A DNA stretch of 44,832 bases from Spirochaetales bacterium (GCA_016928955.1 JAFGJV010000005.1:1-44832), one strand, 5' to 3'. Counted from the stretch's first letter, positions 16,517 to 24,785 are shown. Numbers and translations are program-made. The notes: generated by a model from the letters alone, not told the origin.

Positions 16517-17806
16517 CTAATTGGCTACAATATCGTCCTTAAAAGTTTTCCAGACATCCGCCGCTTGATAATCAGACAACACGGCAAACGGTACATAGTA
16601 GGTACGGTCGGGCATCAAAGACGGATCCCCGTAGAACGTGTATGTATCAATCGTGGGTGGAACCATAGGATACAGGCGAACTGATGTTAGCGCGTGGCAC
16701 CAGCCAAACACGCCGTAGGGCATAGTGGTGATCCCATACCCTAGCACAACGGAGTTCAGTGAATCGCAGCCTTGAAAAACGCTATAGCCCAGCTCGTTGA
16801 TGCTACCTAGGTCGACGGTCTCAAGGGCATCGCAGTTCTCGAAGGCGGAATCAAGCATTTTCGTTACGTTCGGTGCATCGGGTAGCGAGCTAAGCCTCAA
16901 GCAGCCTTCGAACGCATGAGGTGAGAACTCCGTCAAAGAGCTGCCAAGGCTGGCGCGCTCAAGGGCTTCACAATGGGCAAAAGCAAGCTCGCCAATAGTC
17001 TGGAGAGAGTCGGGAGCATCTATCTCCTTCAGCGCGTCGCACATAAAAAAGGCTTGAACCCCTATGGACTGGAGCTTGCTTCCAAAGCTGACGGTCTCCA
17101 AGGCATCACAACGGTAAAAAGCCTGGTTGCCTATGCTCAAAAGCCCGTCGGGTAGCTCTATGGCCGTCAGTGATGTACACCTGAGAAAAGCTCCATTGCC
17201 TAAGGAGGTGACCTTTGATCCAATATCAACCGAGAGTAAGGCGGAGCAACCTGAAAAAACAGAATCGCCTATTGTTGTAACCGACTCGGGCACGGTAACC
17301 CGTTTGATAACCGTGTTGCCGTCCACTTTGAAAAAGGTCTGGTTCAGCGCCGTTACAGGCATGCCGCTATCCGCCGTCGGAGGTATGGCCACGTATTCGT
17401 CGCTTCCAATGTATATCCCAAGGGTAACCTGACCCCCCGCGGAGGTTCTGCCAAAATCGGTGTAGGGCGTGTAGGTCAGCTCATACAGAGCTTCCGCACA
17501 GGAGGATGTATCCCAGCCATCCTTACAGGCTATGGCCTTCATGGTTTCCGCTATGGGGATAGGTCCTGAATAAACTGGGCTTGTCGAGTCCGGCTCGGAA
17601 CCGTCTACCGTGTAGCGAATCAAAGCCCCGTCGGTGGAACAGGTAATTTCCACGAGCCGGGCCCTGTTCTGCGGCCCCGGTTCCAGTGAAAAGCCGGGAA
17701 TCGCCACAACGGGCACTTCGTCCACACCAAGGGCGCACGAGGCAAAACCCAGTGTAACGGTAAAGAGCGTAAGCGTAATGGCCCAAGACGCGTTCTTTCT
17801 GTTCAT
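16517..17806 (-). CDS. BspA-type leucine-rich-repeat surface lipoprotein with chitobiase-like C-terminal (Fn3-associated) domain
   Basis: A 429-residue protein. The lipoprotein signal peptide ends LGFASC (Cys24). Residues about 45-110 match the CHB_HEX_C/Fn3-associated type (TCSTDGALIRYTVDGSEP then SPVYSGPI), a small beta domain usually attached to surface or carbohydrate-active proteins. From about residue 150 come roughly ten BspA-like repeats (VTTIGDSVFSGCSALLSVDI, LLSIGNQAFYRCDALETVSF). BspA-like proteins in treponemes and oral bacteroidetes bind host or bacterial surfaces; adhesion here is inference. The ATG at 17806 has AAGGGGAG close upstream; the six codons before it are probably not translated. 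It lies between the FG-GAP and ankyrin lipoproteins. Confidence 0.88.
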   Translation of the reverse strand: MNRKNASWAITLTLFTVTLGFASCALGVDEVPVVAIPGFSLEPGPQNRARLVEITCSTDGALIRYTVDGSEPDSTSPVYSGPIPIAETMKAIACKDGWDTSSCAEALYELTYTPYTDFGRTSAGGQVTLGIYIGSDEYVAIPPTADSGMPVTALNQTFFKVDGNTVIKRVTVPESVTTIGDSVFSGCSALLSVDIGSKVTSLGNGAFLRCTSLTAIELPDGLLSIGNQAFYRCDALETVSFGSKLQSIGVQAFFMCDALKEIDAPDSLQTIGELAFAHCEALERASLGSSLTEFSPHAFEGCLRLSSLPDAPNVTKMLDSAFENCDALETVDLGSINELGYSVFQGCDSLNSVVLGYGITTMPYGVFGWCHALTSVRLYPMVPPTIDTYTFYGDPSLMPDRTYYVPFAVLSDYQAADVWKTFKDDIVAN

Positions 17807-17869
17807 AGTCTCCCCTTCAATCATGTACTTGCCTTTTGGTTCTCTATAGGCACGAAAACATTTCTGCCC

Positions 17870-19153
17870 TCATTTCCGGAAATCAAAAACGGCTCCGGCG
17901 GTTTCTGCCAGGGTAGCGCTCCGCTCTTCTCCCACCAGAATGCCTGTTGGGTGGACGGCCACCGCCGAACCGAACCAATTGGATTCGTCCGGATTCGGAG
18001 AGGACAAAACGGACACCATGCGCCACAGGCCGTCTGGACAGAGCCTATATACCCATGCGATACCCGCATTGCTTGCGAATCTGTTGTCGTAGGGATCCGA
18101 CACAGCCATTCTTCCGGCCGCTATGCTCACGTGCCGGTACTGGTGCGTATTACTGCCCGTAGACGGAGGGACAAATTGGGCTTCCCGGGCCCAAGAGCCC
18201 GTTCCCGAATCCCGCTTAAAGATGCACACAGGGGCATCTATACCGCTGGACGGATTACCCAAAGCGGCTACGACGGCTCGATCGCCGTCAAAGGCAAGAG
18301 ATGAGCCAAAGCCAAGGCCGGCTATGCCTTCATTGGGCACCAGCTCGCGCGTATGGCTCCAACTTGTGCCGTCGTACTCGTATACATACACAAGCCCGCA
18401 GGCAACATTGTCCACTGCTTCCGGATCAAAGGCGTATTCCGCGCCCGTAGCCCCGGCCAGTATGATGCCGTCTCCCATGGCCAAGGAAGTCCCAAGGCGA
18501 TAGTCTGTCCAGCTGTTGTCGTCCAGCGTTGCTTCAAGCGACCACGCTGTTCCGGAGCGCTTGAACACATATACGATTCCCGCGGATTCTATTGCTCCTG
18601 CCTTTTTATCCGGCGCTCCTATAACCGCCCGATCTCCATACAGGGCAAGGGAAGCGCCGAAGTAGTCACCGGCAAGCGGACTGGGCGCTGCTAGTTCCGC
18701 CTCCTGGGTCCAGGAACCGTCGGCCCCCCTAGCAAACACAAACACGGCGCCTCGGAGGCTTGATCTCCGGGGCGCGCCCACGAGTGCCAGGTCTCCGTGT
18801 ATGGCCCCCGTAGTACCGGCTTCATCCCGCGGATCAAGATCCGATGGCTTGAGCGTGGCTACATGCTTCCATATACCGCTTGCGTCCAGCTCGTACACAA
18901 ACGCGCCGACGTCGGCTCCAATGGTAGGGCAGCCTACCAGAGCCCTGTTCTGATGTACTGATATGGAACGGCCCATGTGGCTGTTAGGGTATTCGGATGG
19001 ATGGTCCAGGCGCTCCAGGGAGCGGGCGACATACTGTTCTGAATAGTCCGTATACGAATTCACATCCGAGCAGGAGGCCAGCAAAGACGGCCCCAGTACC
19101 ATACATACACAAACCATGCAGGCCAGGGAAGCCCGCGCTCCTCTACATTTCAT
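17870..19153 (-). CDS. FG-GAP-repeat (beta-propeller) lipoprotein
   Basis: A 427-residue protein with an unusually Cys-rich lipoprotein signal peptide ending SLLASC (Cys28). The rest is a row of about seven repeats of the type FGxSLAxxGDRAVIGAP...GxVYVF, for example YFGASLALYGDRAVIGAP and GFGSSLAFDGDRAVVAAL, the sequence pattern of FG-GAP propeller blades. It is probably displayed in the envelope; function is unknown. ATG 19153 is preceded by AAAGAGG 6 nt upstream, better than the first in-frame start at 19195. It is the first gene of the three-lipoprotein group and diverges from the membrane-bound LuxR-type regulators across a gap holding a perfect dyad. Confidence 0.85.
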   Translation of the reverse strand: MKCRGARASLACMVCVCMVLGPSLLASCSDVNSYTDYSEQYVARSLERLDHPSEYPNSHMGRSISVHQNRALVGCPTIGADVGAFVYELDASGIWKHVATLKPSDLDPRDEAGTTGAIHGDLALVGAPRRSSLRGAVFVFARGADGSWTQEAELAAPSPLAGDYFGASLALYGDRAVIGAPDKKAGAIESAGIVYVFKRSGTAWSLEATLDDNSWTDYRLGTSLAMGDGIILAGATGAEYAFDPEAVDNVACGLVYVYEYDGTSWSHTRELVPNEGIAGLGFGSSLAFDGDRAVVAALGNPSSGIDAPVCIFKRDSGTGSWAREAQFVPPSTGSNTHQYRHVSIAAGRMAVSDPYDNRFASNAGIAWVYRLCPDGLWRMVSVLSSPNPDESNWFGSAVAVHPTGILVGEERSATLAETAGAVFDFRK

Positions 19154-19219
19154 GCTGCACCTCTTTGTGCGGCAGTCTAGCGCAGAAGCTTGCATCTGAG
19201 TAAAAGGGCCGGGGCTGAT

Positions 19220-19254
19220 TTTTGTATGAGACCGTACTCATACAAAAGTATGAG
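19220..19254. promoter_or_regulatory. Perfect 28-bp dyad with a third half-site, likely operator
   Basis: TTTTGTATGAG (19220-19230) and CTCATACAAAA (19237-19247) are perfect 11-bp arms around 6 nt, followed at once by a third GTATGAG (19248-19254). It lies in the 146-bp gap between the FG-GAP lipoprotein and the first LuxR-type gene. The centre is about 62 bp upstream of the predicted start of the LuxR-type gene, a usual activator position. The AT-rich stem and lack of a GC core argue against a terminator. Confidence 0.6.
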
Positions 19255-19259
19255 GCACC

Positions 19260-19289
19260 TTGTTCCAGTGGTATCTTTGAGCGTATACT
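19260..19289 (+). promoter_or_regulatory. Promoter of the first 7TM-LuxR gene
   Basis: TTGTTC (19260-19265), an 18-bp spacer and TATACT (19284-19289). The -10 ends 10 nt before the ATG at 19300, so the transcript would be nearly leaderless. Confidence 0.5.
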
Positions 19290-19299
19290 GCGGACAATT

Positions 19300-20253
19300 A
19301 TGGAAATCATTGTGCTTCGCCGCATATCAGTCTTCAGCGCCATCGCGTTAGGCCTGGCGCTTGGGGCGGCGATACCCTTTGTCAGGAAAAAGCGGGGCGA
19401 CAAGGGATTCAACGCTTTCTACTACACGCTGGTGCCCGGCATAGTGTCGGCGATCCTTGAGCTCGTATTGTCGAATTGCAGCGAAAGCTCAGCCTACCGC
19501 CCGCTCTTGGTGGACCTGGCTCGCGCGGCTCGCATACTCATGGGGCCCGCATGGCTGAGCTTCTGCCATGTTCACTATACGTTGATCCTCCGCGGCAGAG
19601 GCTTGCCCCTCTATCGGTGGTGGCTCGCCCTGAACGCTGTAGGCGTGCTTCTGCTTGCCGGATCCATCGCATGGCCGGAATTCGAGGCTGTCCAGAAACG
19701 CGCGTCATCCCTGATCCTGAGCTCAACGCTTTTTTACGCGGGCAGTATGGCCTTTGCCGTGCTCAGGCACACCAAGAAACTTTCCCTTTCCTCCTGGGCG
19801 GGAATCGTTTGCGCCGGCATCAGCATGGTGTACTATCCGTTCATAGCGCTGTCTGAGGCCTTCGGGCTCCAGTTCAGCAATTTTTCCACGGACTACCCCC
19901 TGTCTTTCCAGGTATTTCCGTTCTACTTCAGCGTCATCTGCCTGATAGTGGCCTTCTTCCTCTGGCTGTCCCACAAAGGTTGCACCAAAGGACAGCTGGT
20001 TACATCCGCCGAGGGCCCGTCCGCCGCGTACACGCCCCCACCGGGCCTGCTGTCGCCCAGGGAAAAAGACGTATACGCCCTGTTGGTCCAGGGATGCTCG
20101 GCCTCAGACATAGCCGACAGGCTGTGCGTGTCTCTGTCGACGATAAAAACCCATACCCGGTCCATATACACCAAACTGGACCTGAGCGGCAGGCACGAGG
20201 CTATGGCCCTCCATAGAGGGACCAAGCCTGGCGAGCCTGGGACGCGGGACTAG
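19300..20253 (+). CDS. Seven-helix membrane protein with C-terminal LuxR-type DNA-binding domain (first of a pair)
   Basis: A 317-residue protein. About seven hydrophobic helices fill the first 220 residues, for example FSAIALGLALGAAIPFV, WWLALNAVGVLLLAGSIAW and FYFSVICLIVAFFLWL. A linker and a LuxR-type helix-turn-helix follow (LSPREKDVYALLVQG then SLSTIKTHTRSIYTKLDL). It appears to be a one-component membrane receptor that binds DNA directly. Helix 3 carries FCHVHY, helix 5 FYAG and RH, and helix 6 VYYP; the same residues recur in the next gene. ATG 19300 is preferred over 19222 because the upstream codons lie over the operator and promoter. It probably regulates itself and the divergent lipoprotein genes (inference). 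Confidence 0.82.
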   Translation: MEIIVLRRISVFSAIALGLALGAAIPFVRKKRGDKGFNAFYYTLVPGIVSAILELVLSNCSESSAYRPLLVDLARAARILMGPAWLSFCHVHYTLILRGRGLPLYRWWLALNAVGVLLLAGSIAWPEFEAVQKRASSLILSSTLFYAGSMAFAVLRHTKKLSLSSWAGIVCAGISMVYYPFIALSEAFGLQFSNFSTDYPLSFQVFPFYFSVICLIVAFFLWLSHKGCTKGQLVTSAEGPSAAYTPPPGLLSPREKDVYALLVQGCSASDIADRLCVSLSTIKTHTRSIYTKLDLSGRHEAMALHRGTKPGEPGTRD

Positions 20254-20255
20254 CC

Positions 20256-21176
20256 ATGGAGACAGCAGTCTACCTGGCGTCACTCGCGGCAGTCCTGTGG
20301 ACAGCCTCGTCTGTGTCCAGGATCGCAAGCTCGAACGTCAACAAAACGGACAATCATTCTGCGGACCGGGGTCTGCCTTTCATGCTCGTTCCTCTCGGGC
20401 TCGTAGGCCTGGTCATACTGCTTGAGCACGCGCGCCTATACGGTCCCTCTATGGACACCCTCGGCATGCGTCTGGCCGTAGGCTTCACGCGGCGCTGCAT
20501 GGGCGGAGCCTGGCTTTTTTTCTGCACGGCGCATTACCGGCTGTATTCGCTTGTCGAGCCCAGGCACCGACTTACGCCCTGGTTGCTGTGGCTGAGCCTG
20601 GCAGCCAACCTTGCGTACGTTGCGCTGAACCTTGTCATGGGACCAGGCGCCTGGGATACGGCCAGCATGGGGCTCATGATGGCCGTAGCCTTCTATGCGG
20701 GCGCGGACGCCATCTTCCTGGCAATCAGGCACGACGCCTTCCTGGCGTCCTCAAAGGCAGGCATCCGCATAGCCATGATGACCATGGTCGTCTACCCGGT
20801 GGTGGTGATCAGCGATCTGGCGGGCGTGCGTTTCCCGGGCCTGAGCCACGGCCGGCCCATGTGGAGCCAGACAAATCCGCTCTACCTGCTGGTTCTGCTT
20901 GCGATGCTCGAGCCGGCACTGCCAAAGACCAGCCGGACTGATATCCAGGCCAGTGACAACGCTCCTACGGAGAGCGCCAATGGCCAGCCAAAGCTTTCCC
21001 TTTCCCAGAGGGAACACCAAGTTCTGCGCTTGATAGTAGAAGGCAAGAGATACAAAGAAATAGCCGCCGCGCTTGACATCAGCATGCCCACGGTAAAAAG
21101 CCACGTAAGCTCCGCGTACCGCAAACTCGGCGTCAAGGGACGGGCTGACCTCTACCGCCGTTCTTTGCTACAATAG
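20256..21176 (+). CDS. Seven-helix membrane protein with C-terminal LuxR-type DNA-binding domain (second of a pair)
   Basis: A 306-residue paralogue of the preceding gene, starting 2 nt after its stop. It has the same plan: about seven helices (VPLGLVGLVILLEHA, WLLWLSLAANLAYVALNL, YLLVLLAMLEPAL), then a LuxR-type helix-turn-helix (LSQREHQVLRLIVEG with PTVKSHVSSAYRKLGV). Shared positions include FCTAHY in helix 3, FYAGADAI...IRH in helix 5 and VVYP with a following S-L-G pattern in helix 6. The sequences differ strongly outside these positions, so the pair is an old duplication, perhaps forming a heterodimer or sensing two ligands. There is no phosphoacceptor receiver domain. The ligand is unknown. 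Confidence 0.85.
   Translation: METAVYLASLAAVLWTASSVSRIASSNVNKTDNHSADRGLPFMLVPLGLVGLVILLEHARLYGPSMDTLGMRLAVGFTRRCMGGAWLFFCTAHYRLYSLVEPRHRLTPWLLWLSLAANLAYVALNLVMGPGAWDTASMGLMMAVAFYAGADAIFLAIRHDAFLASSKAGIRIAMMTMVVYPVVVISDLAGVRFPGLSHGRPMWSQTNPLYLLVLLAMLEPALPKTSRTDIQASDNAPTESANGQPKLSLSQREHQVLRLIVEGKRYKEIAAALDISMPTVKSHVSSAYRKLGVKGRADLYRRSLLQ
21145..21174 (+). promoter_or_regulatory. Promoter of the HAD phosphatase gene inside the end of the LuxR-type gene
   Basis: CTGACC (21145-21150), an 18-bp spacer and TACAAT (21169-21174), ending 7 nt before the ATG at 21182. There is no ribosome-binding site, so a leaderless transcript is likely. Confidence 0.5.
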
Positions 21177-21181
21177 CGCCC

Positions 21182-21838
21182 ATGATCAAAGCCATCATTT
21201 TTGACCTGGACGGCACCCTGGTGGATACGCTTGCGGACATAGCCGGCATGATGAACATGCTCCTGTCCGAGCGCGGCCTGCCCACGCACAGCCTGGAAGA
21301 CTACCGGTACATGGTGGGCAGAGGCTTCGCAAGCCTTCTGCGCTCCGCCTTGCCTCCGGATTCGAGCGTGGATCTTGACCGCTTCGAGATGGACGCCTTT
21401 GCCCGCTACAAGGCCATGGGCTCAGGGTCTTCCCGGCCCTATCCCGGGGTGGTGGATGCCCTGGCGACGCTCGCTTCCGGCGGCATCAAGCTGGGTGTCC
21501 TGTCCAACAAACCCGATCCCATGACCGCGGACATGATAGCCACCCTGTTTCCCGGCACCCGCTTCGGTTTTGTGCGGGGCGGGTTGCCCGGCGTGCCGCT
21601 GAAGCCTGACCCAACCACGGCACTGGAGGCGGCCACAGCCCTGGGCGCGGCTCCCTCCGAGTGCGCCTTTGTGGGCGACTCCGACGTGGACATGCGCACG
21701 GCCGTCAACGCCGGCATGCTGGCCGTGGGCGCCGCCTGGGGCTTCCGCACGGAGGACGAACTCAAGGCGGCCGGGGCGGCCGTAATCGCTCAGTCCATGG
21801 CCGACGTAACGGCCCTGGCTTCGGATTCATCCCGATAG
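21182..21838 (+). CDS. HAD-superfamily phosphatase, phosphoglycolate phosphatase-like
   Basis: A 218-residue hydrolase. Motif I is FDLDGTLVDT (nucleophile Asp8, general acid Asp10), motif II is the SNKPDP region, and motif III/IV ends with FVGDSDVDMRTAVNAGM. A four-helix cap follows motif I, as in Gph and related beta-phosphoglucomutase-type enzymes. The closest functional guess is 2-phosphoglycolate phosphatase, but substrates of this group overlap and cannot be read from sequence. No Shine-Dalgarno precedes the ATG. The gene is followed after about 145 nt by phosphoglucomutase. Confidence 0.88.
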   Translation: MIKAIIFDLDGTLVDTLADIAGMMNMLLSERGLPTHSLEDYRYMVGRGFASLLRSALPPDSSVDLDRFEMDAFARYKAMGSGSSRPYPGVVDALATLASGGIKLGVLSNKPDPMTADMIATLFPGTRFGFVRGGLPGVPLKPDPTTALEAATALGAAPSECAFVGDSDVDMRTAVNAGMLAVGAAWGFRTEDELKAAGAAVIAQSMADVTALASDSSR

Positions 21839-21907
21839 AGGGCCGCGGCGCGCGGGGCCAGCCCTGAAATGGGGCCGGCGGGCATTCCCCCGGCCCTGGA
21901 TTACCAG

Positions 21908-21913
21908 TATACT
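21908..21913 (+). promoter_or_regulatory. Possible -10 box of the phosphoglucomutase gene
   Basis: TATACT at 21908-21913, with a poor -35 (TTCCCC at 21885-21890, 17-bp spacer). The transcript start would be near 21920, about 60 nt before the ATG at 21983. Confidence 0.35.
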
Positions 21914-21982
21914 GAAGCGGACGGCGGCCGGCACGGCCGCCTCATTCGTCGTCGATTACCATACACGCATGGGGGTTATAGC

Positions 21983-23731
21983 ATGGACACAAACGATATC
22001 CTGGCGCGCGCGCGCGATTACCTTGCCAAAGAGAGCGACCCAGACTTCCGTAAGCAGGTTGAGGACCTGATAGCCGCGAACGATCTCAAGGAACTTGAGG
22101 ATCGCTTCTACCGGGACCTGGAATTCGGCACCGGCGGGCTCAGGGGCGTCATAGGCGGCGGCTACAACCGCATGAACTCGTACGTGGTCAGGCGGGCCAC
22201 GCAGGGCATGTGCGACTATCTCAAGGCAAGCGTCAAGGGCAAGAGCCTGTCGGCCTGCGTGGCCTACGATTCCCGCCGCTACTCAGCCGTGTTCGCCCTG
22301 GACACGGCCCTGATCTTTGCGGCCAACGGCATCACCGCGTACCTGTTCAGCGCGCTCAGGCCCACCCCCGAGCTGTCCTACGCCATACGCCGCCTTGGCG
22401 CGGATACCGGCGTGGTCGTCACGGCCAGCCACAACCCTCCGGCGTATAACGGCTACAAGGCGTACTGGAACGACGGCGCCCAGGTCATAGCCCCTCACGA
22501 CACGGGCATCATAGAGAAGGTGAACGCGGTCAGGGACATCAAGAGCATGCCCAAGGAAGAAGCCCTGGCCAAGGGACTCCTCAAGATCATAGACAAGGAA
22601 ATAGACGAGCCCTACGTGGCCATGGTCAAGTCGACGCTGTTCAGGCCGGAGCTATTCGCTAGGATGGCGGCCGACGTCAAGATCGTGTACACGCCGCTCC
22701 ACGGCACGGGCGCCCTCCACTTTGAGCGCGTCATGGGCGAACTGGGCCTGTCCGTGGCCACGGTGCCCGAACAGCGGGAGCCGGACGGAGAGTTCCCCAC
22801 GGTGTCCTACCCCAACCCCGAGGAGGCCGCGGCCCTCAAAATGGCCCTGGACCTCGGCGCACAGCTCAAGGCCGACGTGGTCATGGCCACGGACCCGGAC
22901 GCTGACCGGCTGGGCATAGCGGTACCGAACGCGGCCGGGGGCTTCAGCCTGATCAGCGGCAACCAGCTTGGCGCCCTGCACCTGGACTACATCCTCCTGT
23001 CTCGCAAGGAACTGGGCAAGATGCCCAAACGCCCGGCGGCCATACGGAGCATCGTGACCACCGGCCTGCAGACCCGCGTAGCCCAGGCGTACGGCGCCGA
23101 AAGCCATGAATGCCTGACAGGCTTCAAGTGGATAGCCGATGTCATGCGACGCTTTGAGGAAACGGGCCTGGACTTTGTGTACGCCACCGAGGAGAGCTAC
23201 GGCTACCTGGTGGAAACCGACGTGCGCGACAAGGACGGCATCAGCGCGGCCGCCATGACCGCCGAAATGACCCTGTACTGGCGGAGCAAGGGCAAGAGCC
23301 TCCTTGAGCGCCTGGACGAGCTGTTCATGGAGCACGGCTACCACGAGGAAAAGGGCATCAACAAGTATTTCGAGGGCGCCGAGGGCATGACCATCATGAA
23401 GGGCATCATGGAACGCTACCGCGCCAAGCAGCCGAGCGCCTTTGGTGGCGTCAAGGTGGCCCGCATCAAGGATATCAAGACAGGCAAGGAATGGCAGGCA
23501 GGCAAACCTGAGTCGGCCAAGGACCTGGATCTGCCGTCCAGCGACGTCATCCAGTGGTATCTTGAGGACGGCACCATGGTAACGGTCCGCCCGTCTGGCA
23601 CCGAGCCCAAGATCAAGTACTATATCCTGGCCCGGACGCCGGTCGAACGCGACGGTCTGGCCGGAGCCAGGGCGGAGAGCGCGCGGAAAATCAGCGCCAT
23701 AGAGGCGGACATCAGGGCCGTGCTGTCGTGA
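21983..23731 (+). CDS. pgm: Phosphoglucomutase/phosphomannomutase (alpha-D-phosphohexomutase)
   Basis: Interconverts hexose 1- and 6-phosphates through a phosphoserine. At 582 residues it belongs to the longer PGM2-type branch. The active-site loop is TASHNPP (Ser149), the metal-binding loop is DPDADRLGIAV, the sugar loop includes EESYGYLV, and the phosphate-binding loop near the end is RPSGTEPKIKYY. All four functional loops are intact. ATG 21983 has GGGGG 7 nt upstream; the frame is open to 21869, but those codons lie in the leader. It supplies glucose 1-phosphate for the UGPase-like enzyme encoded at 39507. The next gene overlaps the stop. Confidence 0.95.
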   Translation: MDTNDILARARDYLAKESDPDFRKQVEDLIAANDLKELEDRFYRDLEFGTGGLRGVIGGGYNRMNSYVVRRATQGMCDYLKASVKGKSLSACVAYDSRRYSAVFALDTALIFAANGITAYLFSALRPTPELSYAIRRLGADTGVVVTASHNPPAYNGYKAYWNDGAQVIAPHDTGIIEKVNAVRDIKSMPKEEALAKGLLKIIDKEIDEPYVAMVKSTLFRPELFARMAADVKIVYTPLHGTGALHFERVMGELGLSVATVPEQREPDGEFPTVSYPNPEEAAALKMALDLGAQLKADVVMATDPDADRLGIAVPNAAGGFSLISGNQLGALHLDYILLSRKELGKMPKRPAAIRSIVTTGLQTRVAQAYGAESHECLTGFKWIADVMRRFEETGLDFVYATEESYGYLVETDVRDKDGISAAAMTAEMTLYWRSKGKSLLERLDELFMEHGYHEEKGINKYFEGAEGMTIMKGIMERYRAKQPSAFGGVKVARIKDIKTGKEWQAGKPESAKDLDLPSSDVIQWYLEDGTMVTVRPSGTEPKIKYYILARTPVERDGLAGARAESARKISAIEADIRAVLS

Positions 23732-24399
23732 GCTATCCCTGGACGCGGGGAGGTCCCGGCACCAACCGGAACTATTCCAGGCGGCCGTCCGGATCCCCCG
23801 GCGGCCGTCCTGCGTCAAGGCGCCTGTCCCAAGACGAGCTGGACACCCTGTACACGGCGCTCGGGAGGGGCCGCTTTGTCGCCCTGGATGTTGAAACCAC
23901 GGGCCTGTCCGCCGCGTCCGAGCGCGTGGTCGAGATATGCGCGCTTCGTTTTTCCCTTCGGCGCCAGGATACTGCCTGGCTCCTTGAACCGGGCGACGAG
24001 TTCGAGCGGCTGGTGAATCCGGGGCGCCCCATGCCGGACGCTGCCCAGGCCATCCATGGCATCAGCGACCTGGACGTATCCGGCGCTCCGGGCTTTTCCG
24101 AGCTGGCGCCGGCCCTGGCCGAATTCCTGGGCGACGACCCCCTGGTTGCCCACAACGCTCCCTTTGACCTGGGTTTTCTTGCGGCCGAGTTCGGCCGCGC
24201 TGGCCTTGCGGTCCCGGCAAATCCGGGGTATGATACCTTGGTGTTGGCGCGGACAGCTGTGCCCCACCTGCCCAGCTACTCGCTGGTTTCCCTGGTTTTC
24301 GCCTTTGGGGTACACAGTGATGGCGCCCACCGGGCTGGATGGGACACCAGGGCATGTATGGAAGTGTTCCACCGCTGCGTTTCCCTACTGTACAAGTAA
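23728..24399 (+). CDS. DEDDh-family 3'-5' exonuclease (DNA polymerase III epsilon-like)
   Basis: A 223-residue nuclease with all DEDDh residues visible: ALDVETTGL (Asp and Glu of Exo I), HNAPFDLGFL (Exo II) and HRAGWDTRA (Exo III, His and Asp). IHGIS marks the typical DnaQ-like loop. The first 30 residues are a basic, disordered tail (NRNYSRRPSGSP). The GTG at 23728 overlaps the stop of the phosphoglucomutase gene (GTGA), indicating coupling. It lacks the polymerase-clamp-binding end of a full PolIII epsilon, so it may be a stand-alone proofreading or repair exonuclease. Confidence 0.88.
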   Translation: MSYPWTRGGPGTNRNYSRRPSGSPGGRPASRRLSQDELDTLYTALGRGRFVALDVETTGLSAASERVVEICALRFSLRRQDTAWLLEPGDEFERLVNPGRPMPDAAQAIHGISDLDVSGAPGFSELAPALAEFLGDDPLVAHNAPFDLGFLAAEFGRAGLAVPANPGYDTLVLARTAVPHLPSYSLVSLVFAFGVHSDGAHRAGWDTRACMEVFHRCVSLLYK

Positions 24400-24404
24400 A
24401 CCCG

Positions 24405-24445
24405 GAAGCTCGACATAATTGTCGAGCTTCGACATAATTGTCGAA
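24405..24445. repeat. Two near-identical tandem palindromes, possible enhancer sites or terminator
   Basis: TCGACATAATTGTCGA occurs twice, at 24410-24425 and 24429-24444, 19 bp apart. The first is extended to 11-bp arms (24405-24430). They lie about 170 bp upstream of the predicted sigma-54 transcript start, where enhancer-binding proteins normally bind. A U-rich stretch follows at 24451-24460, so part of it could also end transcription of the exonuclease gene. Confidence 0.6.
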
Positions 24446-24567
24446 CATATTTTTCCGTTTTTCTTACCAATCTACTCTTCTTTTTTCCCACCTCTGCCCC
24501 GGTTTAGATAAGTCTTGCCCAGTAAGGAATTACTGGCAACAGAATTCTCGATTGGGATAGCCCTCTT

Positions 24568-24583
24568 TGGCACGGTTCTTGCC
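24568..24583 (+). promoter_or_regulatory. Sigma-54 (-24/-12) promoter of the giant lipoprotein gene
   Basis: TGGCACGGTTCTTGCC fits TGGCACG-N4-TTGCW at every position but the last. GG is at 24569-24570 and GC at 24581-24582 with the obligatory 10-nt gap. The start should be near 24594, leaving a leader of about 190 nt. Apart from this promoter and the palindromes, the 24400-24785 gap shows no gene. Confidence 0.75.
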
Positions 24584-24785
24584 GATACTATTATGGGTAG
24601 GAGCGTCATGTCATGGCCGCGAACACCGAGAGCAGCCGATATGACGCCGTTTCTACCCCCGGGGTTGGCGCTATTGGAGATTTCGTCACGTTACTCGTGC
24701 AAGCGCTACCTGCCCACGTTATAGTCATGAGTGCGGCGGTGCAGTACCCCAGGGGGCGCATCGCTCTGGAATTACGGAGGAAACT

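Noticed and set aside
24405-24460. Reading the tandem palindromes only as a Rho-independent terminator
   Set aside because: The stems are A/T-rich in the core, duplicated exactly, and the T-tract is several bases away. A binding site fits better, although a terminator role is not excluded.
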